From Struthio camelus (lineage: Eukaryota > Chordata > Aves > Struthioniformes > Struthionidae): 64,000 bases of DNA. How positions within the stretch are numbered: position 1 is the first letter of the stretch; every line of letters starts with the position of its first letter. The notes under the pieces were generated by a model. That model saw only the letters and a list, made by a program, of their open reading frames with translations, did not search any database and was not told the DNA's origin. Location: contig NC_090943.1 in assembly GCF_040807025.1 (NCBI RefSeq), forward strand, positions 136,721,950-136,785,949, written 5' to 3'. Below, one piece after another: positions 25,777 through 37,190 of the stretch. Position numbers and translations under genes: made by a program.

Positions 25777-27019
25777 TTTTCATTTTGTTTCCTTAAAGAA
25801 ACAGTTAAAACCAAGGATGACTGTAATGCCATTGATATCTTTAAGTCTATCATTATTATGACTCTAATGTTTCTAGGACCGTTGTTCTGATTAACAAACT
25901 GATTAATTTCAGGAGTTGAAACTAGATTCACTCTTCTGTATAGCAGACACAATGACACTCACTGGCAAATGCTGTGTTCCCATTGTAGCTGTCTTATTCT
26001 GAAAGAAAAATAACCATGAAACTAATATTTTCCTTTATTGTGGCTGGATACTCTAAAAAGAATATGAAGTGCAAGTTAGGAGGAGGAGGATTATTGGTTT
26101 TATTCATTCAACGTCTTAATTATCATTTTAGTTTACATATCAAATCATATTTTAAAACATTTTCAAGTGCAGCTTTTTTTTTCAGTTTCTTAAAGATAAC
26201 CTGAGAATTTTGAAGAGAATATTCCTTCTTTTTAATATTAAAAGCAGGAATAAATGATTTTGCTTAGGGCTTTAAGGGTTTTTTTTTCTTTGACTCTTTA
26301 GATGTTAGAAAATCAGGTATTGGCCAACCTAAAATTATCTGGGTAGCTGGAGAGTTAGTAAAACTAGTGTCTCACAGATAAAAGATAAGCGGGTAAATTA
26401 TGAGAATTACAGTCTCATAAATTATAAAACAGAAGAGTAGAAGCCTAGCTTGTTGTGAGTTTCCAGGTGGGTTTTAGGCATATACATGTGACAATGCATT
26501 TTGCAGTGTGATGCTTCTCTGCTTCGTGCGGAGAATAATCTGAACTTTGATATTCATTAAAAATTGTTCCTAACTCATCTGGTTGAGAAGAAAACTTAGT
26601 AACGCTCTAGCTATAAGCAGTTATAAGAAGAATGATACATCTTTGTCCAGGATTCTGCCTCAGAGATTTTCTGGTGTCAAAAGCTGCGGAGAAAGGTGGT
26701 CTGAAAATTGTAATTGTAATTGTAATAGGCAATTTTGGAATTCTGCCCCAAAAGACAATCTTTTAACCAGTAGTTGATTTACTGCTGCAAAGCATAAGAA
26801 TATTTTTTTATCTTCTATTTTTGTTTAATCCTGTCAAAAGTAGCAGATGTTTTCATAATTCATATAAAATTCCCCTCCTTTATATGTATCTTGTTAAGCT
26901 CTTTGATTTAATAATGGTCCTGTAGAAGTTGAGATCCCAGGCTAATTGTGGGTATATCACTCTCCTCATCTGGGTCTGCTGCATTGCAGTGTTGCTATAT
27001 TCATAATGTGGTAAATATG
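25777..27019. other. Non-coding stretch, no gene seen
   Basis: AT-rich DNA without a recognisable gene. A short hexamer repeat (TGTAAT about four times) lies at about 26706-26730. Confidence 0.45.
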
Positions 27020-27190
27020 ATCATCTGACCTTCCTCCTTCATTCCATTCAGCGTTTTAAATACATCTGGCATTTACCTTGCTTATTTACTGGTTGGATTT
27101 GCTTGAGTTTCTCCTGATATGATAGTCTTTCCATGCCTCTGATGGCCCATCTCTGAGTCCACCTGGTTTTTGCTCGAGCTACTTTAGATG
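27020..27190 (-). repeat. CR1-type LINE fragment, antisense
   Basis: Read on the - strand, the segment about 27105-27175 matches the CR1 ORF2 C-terminal coding part ('tccatgcctctgatggccc' on the + strand is the reverse of a well-known stretch). About 27020-27060 matches the neighbouring part. Diverged and short; boundaries are approximate. Confidence 0.6.
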
Positions 27191-30100
27191 CGTGGTGAGA
27201 ATTGAACATCATAAGCATTTAAGAGAAAATGTTCAACAGTGTTGATGGGGCATTTTAACATCTTAAATAGAATTTAATTTCTTTTTTTTTTTTTTAATAG
27301 AAACCAGTCTGTAAATACCAAGAGTGGAGGGACTAAGTCTGTGAGGACTTAGTTCATTAAATGTTTGTGGTTGTCTTAAATATTGACTATTTATTGTGGG
27401 CTAGTTGAGTAGAAACTTCTGGATAATGAAGTTCTTCCTTTTTATTGTGATAGTGGGAGGTGATGAGATAGGTATCATAGGGTAGGCATCAAAAGAAGAA
27501 GTGAGAGTTGTGTTCTCTGTCTTGTACGTTAGTTGAGAACAAAGGTTTCAGTTTTTCTTTGGGTACTGGAGCTGTTTCTACCACCTGCTTGTATGTAAAA
27601 AGGCCCAAATAAGTGTTCTTAGCTGTCAGAAAGCTTCCCCTAGTTTCTGCAAAGCACTTTTGCCTTTGATATGTGTTCAGGCATGCTGGTTTGCTCACAT
27701 ACGTGCTTACCAGAAGAGGAGGTTGGGGCTGTGTGAAGTTGAACTCAATACCAAAATAAAGAATACTTTACTGGAGTGAATGGGAAATGAGAAAGGGAAA
27801 AGTGCTGGAGGGGTAGAAGGGGGCAACACTGCATTATCTCAGAGCTCCTGCCACATATCCTGAGCCTACTATGCCACAGAGGGTATGTGCGCTCTATAGA
27901 GGATTTTGCCCTTATGTACCTGGAAGAGTTGGAGGGGATAAACCTCTCCCCCACAATGAGGCGTTGAACATGTTTTCAGTATATACCCTGTGTTATCCAG
28001 AAGGCCTTCTAGCAAGAAAGCGAAGACATACTGCATATTTACAAAAGGACAGTGGCAGGGAAAAGGGAGAAATAAGGGAAATTCCAGAAAGGCCCTCTGG
28101 ATTTGCTCAGGCACACCTAGACTTGCCCTGTATTGGGATTTACATATAGCTTGTACATCATTAAGAGGCTTTATTATTTTTTAAATTAATTTTATTTTCC
28201 TTTGCAGGTCACCTTTTAAGCTGCTATTTCCTGTATAATTAAGCAGAGTGAACGCATTAGGTTCTAGTAAAGTTGGGCCTAACCCAGAAATCTTCTCTTA
28301 CTCAGTCTTCCCTGAGCAAGAAACTCAAGTCTGGGCCCAGCATTTTATATGTTTTGTTTATTACTTCTAAATTATTTGTGGTCTGTGAAGTTTTTGTTTT
28401 GTTTTTAACTTTATTGAAAACTCCTTTGCATTTGTCTAATTTTGTCTGTTTATGTGTTACTGTCCAGCATAGCGTTAGTTGAAATGATGTAAGTATACTC
28501 AAAATCAAAGTGCGTAATTGTTACTGATAATGCAAGAATAATTGATTCATACTGTTTATAATTAACAGTATATAATGTTTTGTGCATGGGTTGGATCTAT
28601 CCCTTTTAACTTTTCCTTTCTGATTCTTTCCGACCCCTGGTCTTGCCGCATCCCAGGCTTTCTGAACCCGCTGGTTTCACTAGAGTCTAGTCCATTCTTC
28701 CTTTTGTTTTTCAGAGCAGTAAAAATGGGAAGTACTGGATTCTGGTTTCCTCCAAGAAGAGTCAGCGGAACTGGTTAAGACCAAAATCTGAGGACTTTAG
28801 TGGGCAAACATCAGGTGTGCATTGAACAGAAGCTGCTTTAATCCTGCTTTAAGTATATGTTTCTTTAAAATGGTATTATATGTGAGCTTTTGTATAATGT
28901 GCTTGTTATATTTGATACTGCATATAGTCATTCATCCTGCAGTTGTGAAAGCACCAGTAAGAATGAGGATTGTAAGTGATAATATGTTGAGACACAAAGA
29001 GGCAATATTACTCATAAAATTCTTTCAGCTGGTCTTTGGAAAGTGTAATATTTGAGGATCAGTGTTTTTTTAAGTTTTATCTCCATTGCTCAGTCTATAC
29101 ATCCACAAGAAAAAAAGAGAGTGGTTATTTGCTATTCAGAGATCAATAGTGAAGTTTTTAATTACCTCGTCTGTTGAGAAATGATACTGAGATAATAGTG
29201 CATACACGTTCTTAATAAAACACTGTCATTGTCAAAGAGTGAATCCACACTATATTTGTTCTAGTGATGCATTTTTAAGGACACTTAAACTCAATTCAAA
29301 GTCAGCTTAATTAATTTTGACCATAGAGAAACAAAACTTGAATTCCTTATGCTCGTGATTGTTCTGCCTTACATTTGATACAGCACCTATGTTACTTGGA
29401 AGTTTTGGAGAAGATGAAAGTAATTTTATATTGGCCTGAATATAAGATGGCCTCAAACCTGAGGTGTGATCCTTGGTTTTTAGAACAGACACCAGAAGGT
29501 GTCTGAACTTTTAACAGTTAAACCTCCTGTGCCATTCCACAGCAAACACTGCCTTTGGCCTGATACCAGACCCTGCACATCGCCCTTCTGCATGGCCTAA
29601 TATCCCGTGTCTCCTCAGCTTGATGCATGCTCAGTTCCCGCCCGGCTGCCCCTCAGGGTCCTACAGCTTACCCCATCCTCCCGACCTTACATGTTCTCAA
29701 CCCCTGTGCAATGCTCCCGCACCTCTCTGGCGCCACAACTGCATCCTCATTTCCTGTGTTGTTGCCCCCCATCCACGTGGCAGCTCAGCCCCCAGCTATG
29801 CCTCCTTCCCTTGCTATCAGCTTAGTATGGAGACCACTTGCTGCTCAGCACCAGACCCAGCACGATCATGTTAATTCCACTAGCCTAAAGCAAAATGCGG
29901 ACCTTTGCTGCTCCTCCTGCCTGCCCTTACTCAGGCTTGGTGTGGAGATGGCAGGGAGGCTAAAGGAGTTGTAGCCCCGTCTTCCCCCATTGACATAGGA
30001 GGTGCTTTCCAACTAACTGACTCCTGGAGCTCCTGTCCTGGCTGTGCAGGGAGGTCCTCTCCCTGTGGCAGGTCTCCTAGGTGCCTTTGGGGTATAGGTA

Positions 30101-30939
30101 ACACCATACGTAAGCAGCAGGGGGGCTGGATTCCTTCTCCCCAAGATTAACGTGTCAGGAGCGGATAGGCTAAGACAACAGTTCATTCTATATTCAGGCC
30201 AATATGCATAGAAGAGCAGTGAGTTAATTTGTGGGAAAGTACAATTAATGCTGTTCCTAGATTCTGGTTAAAGTGTACAATGAAAAATCTTTCAATCTAC
30301 AAATTTATCACAACTTTTACGTGGGTCAGATCCTCCTTTTGACTACATTGGCAGCTCCATTGAACTCTTGGAATTGGTCTTCATTTACTTTGGTTGCAGA
30401 AACAGACTTTGGTCTCAAGTTTCCAAATAACTGTTTTTTTCAGTCATGAACTAGGAAGTTCCTCAAAAGAGAGGAACTAAAATTAAGCTGATTCTTTGAA
30501 GGCCTGTGCATGTTCCCACTCATGGGGTAGTTGTCCTCGAGCTTCGTCCCATGAGTTGGAATGAGTCAGAGACAAATCTAGAATAATAAAGGTCCTTAAA
30601 GAAACACCTTTTCTGTCACTGGGTGTCGTTGAAAAGGTTAGTGGTTCCATACAAAACTTGGGGGAAGGGGGCAGGTGGTGTTACGAAATGTTTGTGGTTT
30701 AAGAACGTAGTGTAGTCTGCTGTTCAAAGAGTAGAGGGTTTGAAAAGTAGCAGATTTCCATCTTGATCTGCCAGTATTTCTTTCCTCCTATTAAGACCAG
30801 GGAAAAGTTGTGGGGAGGAGGGAGGAAGAGGCACAGACAAAGGCCTACTCTGTATATGCGTTTCAAATGGAAATCCCAATCCGAAGCATTCATAAAATGC
30901 ACATGCAGATATTAAAGAGGCCCCTCCCCTTGTCCCTGT
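27191..30939. other. Non-coding stretch, no gene seen
   Basis: No recognised gene. About 29530-30160 is richer in G+C and proline-coding triplets, with three overlapping + strand frames (29607-29974). None has a known domain, and the overlap of frames argues against a gene. Confidence 0.45.
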
Positions 30940-31640
30940 CGCCCTCCCTGCCCCCAGCCCTCCTGCGCTCCCGCACGCTGAGAAACACGCAGCCTTGCCT
31001 TCCTCCCTGTTTCCCCCCGTGCCATGCTGGGGCTATTGCAACGACTGTTCGTTTTCACACCGGTTGCACCCGCGCGTTGCTCTCGGCTCCTTTTTTCCGA
31101 GCGGTTTGCTCCCTGCGTATCCAGGCTGCAGAGCCCAACCTCCGTGGGGCAGGGCGGGCAGCTGCGATAAGGGCCACGAAGCTGTCCGGCCTCCTCTGCC
31201 TGCCAGCGGGGAAGGATTCGTTTTGTTTTTCGGGGCGGTGGCGTGAGGTTGAAGCAGCTGCAGCCTGGTGCTCCTCGCCCGGCTCTGGCCGGCCCCGCTC
31301 CACCTGTCCCGACAGCTGCCGGCTTCCCCGGTGCTGCGCGGGGGCAGCCAGGCCGGCCCGGGGGCTGCGGCTCCACGCAGCCGCCCGGCCCGGCCCGGCC
31401 CTTCCCGGGCTGCCCCGGCCTCGGGTGCCCACGGGCCAAGGCGCGCAGCTGCGCCCGCAGGCGCCGGGGCCGGTGGCAGCTGCGGGAGCCACCCGCGAAA
31501 CCGGGGGCTGCCGCTTTGCGAGGGAAAGGCCAAATTCGGCACTCGCCGGTCCTGCCCCCGGTTACGCTGAAGGCCGCTGTTACGTCTTCCTCCGCGCTCC
31601 CCGGCGGCTGCAGACCTGTTGGTTGGCCTTTTCTGCAATG
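30940..31640. promoter_or_regulatory. PLAG1: CpG island, candidate PLAG1 promoter or alternative promoter
   Basis: Base composition changes sharply from AT-rich flanks to very GC-rich DNA with dense CpG. Parts such as 31320-31440 are visibly above three-quarters G+C. GC-box-like sites include 'gcagggcgggcag' at about 31149 and 'ggggcggtggcg' at about 31231. No TATA box is evident, as is usual for CpG-island promoters. The island ends about 1.1 kb before the first coding PLAG1 exon. In mammals the PLAG1 promoter is shared head-to-head with CHCHD7, but I found no CHCHD7 exon to the left, so this may be an internal alternative promoter. Long open frames in several registers (30810-31664 +, 30912-31745 -) follow from the scarcity of stop codons in GC-rich DNA. 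Confidence 0.75.
31384..31406 (-). promoter_or_regulatory. G-quadruplex / i-motif forming tract
   Basis: Five runs of three C on the + strand (31384-86, 31389-91, 31394-96, 31399-401, 31404-406) are separated by two-base spacers, which puts five GGG runs on the - strand. This meets the usual G3-N1-7 rule for a very short-looped quadruplex. It sits at the centre of the CpG island, where such motifs often accompany promoters. Folding is inferred. Confidence 0.7.
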
Positions 31641-32286
31641 GGTAGCTCCAGTTTTGGTATCTAGAGTAGCAATTGTGCTCAGATGCTTAAAAAAAGCTGT
31701 CAGCCGCTTCTGACAATGACAGATTGTTAAGTACCCTGCAATCACAGACGCCCAGTTGCTACTATACGTTACCAGATTATGAATTTAGAGCTGTCCTTGC
31801 CAACGAATCGTATATGAGCATCGTACGCCTCCTTTAGCTGCCAGTTTGACGCAGAGTTCGTCATGCCCCAGAACGGGCTGCGATCCCCCCGAGTGGCTGG
31901 CTGAGAGCCCCCCTCCCGAGCTGAGCTAAACCTCCCCGTTCGCAACGCTTGCGTCTTGCAGCGTAGCGTGAGGAGCACGGCTGTTTCCAGTGCTGGGCTG
32001 ATAACCTAAGCTGTGAGGTTTCTGTTATTCATAGGGCAAGTATTTATTAGCAGAGGATAAGTTTACAGGGGAATTTTGCTTGGCATTAAAAATCATTGGA
32101 AATGTGTACATTTTATTAGAATACATACATACATATATATACAGTAATCAAAATGAGCTGGTATACTAGAGCATATGAGCTGTGCACCCCTCAGCCAAAA
32201 GGTGTAACTACTGCTTTTCGCGGAGTTTTTCAAACATGCAGTTGTATTTCAGGACTTAAAATTTTTCATTTTGATAACTGTGTATG

Positions 32287-32311
32287 TGCGTGTGTGTGTG
32301 TGTGTGTGTGT
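32287..32311. repeat. (TG)n microsatellite
   Basis: A run of about twelve TG dinucleotides, directly readable, between the CpG island and the first coding PLAG1 exon. Confidence 0.95.
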
Positions 32312-32676
32312 ATGTACAAACACCACAGGCACAGCATTAATTCCTTTGAAATCAGAGGCTGCCAAAAGCCATCTTCGTACGCTCTGAAGTAAGTTCTTTG
32401 TTTGATGCCTCCTGTAATCTGACAGAAACTTTGCTGTTCTCCATCAATGCCTGAGGGGAAAGATGTGAGGTGTAATTTCAGGGCATATGTGGATCTGTTC
32501 ATCCTGAGCAATGCATTTTAAGAGTTGCAGCAAATAATAGTGTAAAGAAGCCTACAGGTATTACATTAGACCAGCTGAACCTAATTTTAAGTTTTATTCA
32601 GAAGCATCACATAGCAAGTAAACTTCAAAATTTAAGTTTAGTTACAAACTAGTTGTTTCTTATTTTTTTTTTCCAG

Positions 32677-32793
32677 TCCCCTTTTGCTTTCTTTTACGAC
32701 CACATGAAACTTGAGAAGCCATCTAAAGCTAAATCATTTAGTGGAGTTGGGCAATTCCCAAGTGTCCAACAAGAAGGCCTGGTTTAGGCTGCG
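32677..32793 (+). other. PLAG1: PLAG1 5'UTR part of the first coding exon
   Basis: A T-rich tract ending in 'ttccag' (32671-32676) is a strong splice acceptor, so the exon carrying the start codon probably begins at 32677 and follows one or more non-coding exons. The 117 bases up to the ATG contain a TAG (32785-32787) in frame with the PLAG1 ATG, so translation cannot begin further upstream in this frame. The acceptor is inferred from sequence, not from a transcript. Confidence 0.7.
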
Positions 32794-34882
32794 ATGGCCA
32801 CTGTCATTCCTGGTGATTTGTCAGAAGTAAGAGATACCCAGAAAGTCCCTTCAGGGAAACGTAAGCGTGGTGAAACCAAACCAAGAAAAAACTTTCCTTG
32901 CCAACTGTGTGACAAGGCCTTTAACAGTGTTGAGAAATTAAAGGTTCACTCATACTCTCACACAGGAGAGAGGCCCTACAAGTGCACACAACAAGACTGC
33001 ACCAAGGCCTTTGTTTCTAAGTACAAATTACTAAGGTATTAAACTCTATTTATCTTTCAGATTATATTATCTATTTTATGTTGGCCGTGTTAAGCCTTGT
33101 AAAAGTATATATTTGTGTACGCCTTCAGCTGATTGCAGAGAGGATGTGTTTATTAAAAGTAGACATTGGATTGTTTCTAGAATTCTAAATTACAGTGCAT
33201 AAGTTTACAAGCTAATGTCTTTGATTTTGTTTCTTAATTTGTTTTCTGTTTTTGTTTTCTGTTTGTTTGTTTTTTAATGAGAATAGAATTTTCGTTTGTA
33301 TAAGGAATTGTCACAAGAAAAGAGTATGGACTGAAAGATTTTTTGGCTATGGACTTTTACACAAGTACTTTCATACTTGCCCATATACCCCTGTTACAGT
33401 AGCTAAAAGCCACCAAAAAACTAAAGTGTCAATTTAAGAGAAATGGCTCGTGTTTTGCTATATTTTAATATGTCAAACTATCTTTGTAGTGTCATGCTTT
33501 GAGTTAAAAGGTTCTGTTGCAAAGCAACCTTAGTGTAGTATTTAGCTGCCATTAAAAAATGAACACATGTATCTTTTTGATCAAAATAATTACTTACAGA
33601 ATATATCTGTGTTTAAAGGCATATGGCTACTCATTCTCCTGAGAAAACCCACAAGTGTAATTATTGTGAGAAAATGTTTCACCGAAAAGATCACCTAAAG
33701 AATCACCTACATACACACAATCCCAACAAAGAGGCCTTTAAGTGTGAAGAATGTGGAAAGAACTACAACACCAAGCTTGGGTTCAAACGTCACCTGGCTT
33801 TGCATGCCGCAACAAGCGGTGACCTCACCTGTAAGGTATGTTTGCAGACTTTTGAAAGCACAGGAGTGCTGCTAGAGCACCTAAAAACTCATGCAGGCAA
33901 GTCATCGGGTGGAGTGAAGGAGAAAAAACACCAGTGTGAACACTGTGATCGTCGGTTCTACACCCGAAAGGATGTCCGTAGACACATGGTAGTGCACACT
34001 GGAAGAAAGGACTTCCTCTGTCAATATTGTGCACAGAGATTTGGGCGGAAGGATCACCTAACACGCCACATGAAGAAAAGTCACAACCAAGAACTTTTGA
34101 AGGTCAAAACAGAGCCAATGGACCTTCTAGATCCCTTTACCTGCAATGTTTCTGTGCCTATTAAGGATGAGCTGCTTCCAGTGATGTCTTTACCTTCCAG
34201 TGAACTGACATCAAAGCCATTTACAAACACTTTGCAATTAAATCTCTACAACACTCAGATTCAGTCCATGCAGAGTTCTGCATCTGCACACCAAATGGTT
34301 GCCACGTCATTACCATTGGGAATGCCTTGTCCAATAGATATGGAATCTGTCCACCCTTCTCACCAGCTATCTTTGAAATATCCGCTCAGTTCTACCTCAT
34401 ATGCAATTTCTATGCCTGAAAAAGAACAGCCATTAAAAGGGGAAATTGAAAGTTACTTAATGGAGTTGCAAAGTGGTATGCCTTCTTCATCGCAGGATTC
34501 ACAAGCATCTTCATCAAAACTAGGGCTGGATCCACAAGTAGGGCCACTAGATGATGGGTCTGGGGAGGTTTCCCTTTCCAAGAGCTCCGTTTCTATTAGC
34601 GAACCTCTAAACACCCCATCGTTGGACTTTTCTCAGCTGTTCAACTTCATACCTGTAAATGGCCCTCCCTATAATCCTTCCGTTTCAGTGGGAAACCTTG
34701 GAATGAGTTATACGCAAGAGGAGGCACATTCTTCTATGACTCAACTTCCACCACAAACACAGGATCCACAAGATCCTAGCAATAGTATAGGTCTTGGGTC
34801 TCTGCACTCATTGTCAGCAGCTTTCACAAGCAGTCTAAGCACAACCACCACCCTACCACGATTTCATCAAGCTTTCCAGTAG
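32794..34882 (+). CDS. PLAG1: PLAG1 zinc finger transcription factor (two coding exons)
   Basis: The coding sequence joins 32794-33035 and 33619-34882, giving 501 residues against about 500 in mammals. PLAG1 is a nuclear activator that binds a bipartite GC-rich site and drives growth genes such as IGF2. A basic KRKR signal lies at residues 22-25. Seven C2H2 fingers follow: C36/C39-H52/H56, C64/C69-H82/H86, C94/C97-H110/H114, C123/C126-H139/H143, C152/C155-H168/H172, C187/C190-H203/H207 and C215/C218-H231/H236. The Ser/Gln-rich C-terminal half (about 243-501) is the transactivation region and ends in the conserved LPRFHQAFQ. The ATG has G at -3 and +4 and an in-frame stop three codons upstream. 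The intron splits codon 81 (AG|G). Residue 80 in finger 2 is Leu where mammals have Gln. In other vertebrates PLAG1 lies next to MOS, as here. Identification is near certain. Confidence 0.98.
33036..33618 (+). other. PLAG1: PLAG1 intron between the two coding exons
   Basis: The donor is AAG|gtatta at 33035/33036 and the acceptor is ttaaag|gcat at 33618/33619. The 583-bp phase-2 intron restores the finger-2 sequence RHMATH across the junction. If retained, translation would stop two codons into the intron, leaving only finger 1 and most of finger 2. The T-rich tract near 33230-33272 lies far from the acceptor, whose own pyrimidine tract is weak. Confidence 0.95.
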
Positions 34883-35451
34883 GATGTACAAAGCTGGCTT
34901 ATTACTGTCTATTTGTAGAAATGCCTTAGGTGACCATTTTTAACTTAGTGCCTACAATAAGACATTATAAATTCTCTGCTTTTGTACAGTACCGATCTCA
35001 TGAAGCCAGTAAGAAATTTAAATTAACTTTTAAAAAATGTTTTGAAAGTGTTTATTCTCAACTGTTTACTTTGTTTTTTAAAAAAGTCTCATTGTATTGT
35101 TTTCATTTTCACTGCCAATTGACACACACTTAAAATACTCAATAGAAAGTCATCCCTACCAAACTTTTTACACTCATACCTTTTTAAAAACTTTTTCAAC
35201 CGCATCAGTCATTCTGTTTTGGTGATTTCAATGGTAGAACTACCATTTTTACTTTTTATGTATTTTAATATTTGCAAAGAATCTCGTTAAAGTATATATC
35301 GCACAGATTCCTGAAGATTTGGGAAAAAAAATCCCCCAGTCCCTTTCCGAAAAAACCTCCCTTCCCAAATGGCAACATCTAATCTGTTCTATAATGACAA
35401 ATCTAAATTTTTAAAATAGATATATAAATCAGATTTTTCTGAAAACTTGTG

Positions 35452-35489
35452 TGTGTATATATAGAAGTCCATATATACACATGTACATA
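35452..35489 (+). promoter_or_regulatory. PLAG1: 3'UTR hairpin with two Pumilio-type motifs
   Basis: The arms tgtgtatatat (35452-35462) and atatatacaca (35471-35481) are perfect reverse complements around an 8-base loop. A Pumilio response element, TGTATATA (35454-35461), is buried in the 5' arm. A second, TGTACATA (35482-35489), abuts the 3' arm. The sequence match is direct; protein binding is inferred. Confidence 0.6.
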
Positions 35490-36984
35490 AATATAACGTT
35501 TTGACTTATATTGAAGTCATTATAAAAGGTGTTAGGAATTTGGCCATTTTCTGGCTTAAATTGCTGTGGCCTGTTAGGAATATTGGAAGAAAATAAATTT
35601 AATTTAATTTTCTAAAACCGTGATTTAACAGAATTTGAGAGAATCTCTGCTTGCTAAATGACAAATGTTTCCAGTTGAAATTGGAACTATGTTGTGCTTT
35701 CATGACTCTGGTAGAGGGAAACAGGCAAAAACAATGGCTGATCTTGAAATATAAAAGTGTTGTAATTTAGTAATGCAGAATATTTTGTCGCAGTTTTTGT
35801 TTTAATTCTTAACTTGCTGTTTTTTTCTCTTTAGTAGCATAGAAAGAGTACCGCATAGGAATCTTCCGATAGTGTATTCACATTTGTAGGCATCAGTCTC
35901 CTCCCAGCTGCCACCGCCAAAGGGTGGATCAAGTCCAGCCAGAAAGTGTTTATCGATTGTCAGTTCAATACTAGTGTGCAGTCAGAGAGTGAATGTAAAT
36001 TTGCAAATACCTTTTTTTTTTTTTATTGGAATGAACTTTTCAGTTGTGTTACATGGTGTGTTATGTCCTCCTAAGCAACAAGTTAGATGTTAATCACGCT
36101 TTCTACACCTGGGTACTTGGTTTAGGGACGTTTTTCCCGTTGCCAAGATTTAAAGACAGGACTCTTAGGAGTGAAGTAAAAGCATATTGCTTACACCACT
36201 TTTACCTAATACAATATATTCTATTCCCCAACCCCTAATAACCAAAAGAGGGGGAAAAAAAAAAAGAAACTGTGATGCATGAAAGCAAACTAGATTTGCT
36301 GTAATTCAATACTAACATTCTTTTCCTTGTCATTTTTGTACAAGGAATTAAAAAATAGAAACCAAGTACATTAATATCTCTCAAACAATAATGAGGATTC
36401 TTGTAAGGTTTTAAGTGGTTAAACTAAATATATACTTCACGGAAACAAAAGTTGCTCCCATTTAAGGAGCTTATGCTCCGGATGTTTTATCAGTAGCTCC
36501 TACTTTTTTTTTTTTTTAATTCTAGGAGCAATATGCAGGTGTAGTTTTACTATTTTATACATATGTGTATTTAAATTTTATTACTGAAAGATAACATTTT
36601 TATAAATGTGTTTGTGTTCCAAAGGCATTAAAATAAGGATGTATTAATAAGGAAAATACCTTTTTCAAATTCTGCAAACTACTCCTAGATTTTGGGCTTA
36701 GGAGCATATTATCTCAGAGTGGGCTTTTAGCTCTGCTTCAGGACTGCTTCCTCTGGTTTCTATGAAACAGATCGCTTGCTTATTTACATCTTTAGTTGAA
36801 TGATTTGTTCAATATTGCTTTTTTCTCATCATCTTTTTAAAGGAAAGCAAAACACTTACAGACAAACAGAGCACAAGGCAAACGGAACAGAATGTAATTC
36901 TAGTTTAAATCAGCAACCGCAAAAGCACGTAGGAGGAACTTGGTTTTATTCTCAAACTCTTAAATCACTCTGAGATGGAGGTAA

Positions 36985-37190
36985 ACGGACTTGGTTCCTC
37001 CGGTGGGCTGTGTCCTGTGTGGAACTGGGCACCTGCGACTGCCCGTGGGGTCCAGGGGTGTTGTGAGCGCTCAGCATCTCCCGGTCTGCCCGTCGTGTCC
37101 GAGACTGTCAGGCAGCCGAGGCGCTTGCAGCCTCGATGGCCAGGGCTGTTTGCGCTGGGCACCGTACGGCTGCACGTACCCACGTCACAA
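36985..37190. other. CpG-rich block inside the PLAG1 3'UTR
   Basis: About 200 bases hold roughly 18 CpG dinucleotides and are GC-rich, in sharp contrast to the AT-rich UTR on both sides. Open frames across it (36975-37391 +, 36965-37183 -) have no recognised domain. It could be a regulatory island, a retained old insertion or a gene-conversion tract; the function is unknown. Confidence 0.6.

Noticed and set aside
30810..31745. Open frames of 284 codons (+) and 277 codons (-), plus several others, in one place
   Set aside because: They all lie in the CpG island, where stop codons are rare; frames are open on both strands at once, are arginine/proline/alanine-rich and show no known domain. The + frame also lacks an ATG start.
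33252..33437. 61-codon frame inside the PLAG1 intron
   Set aside because: It starts at TTG, has no domain and lies between well-defined splice sites.
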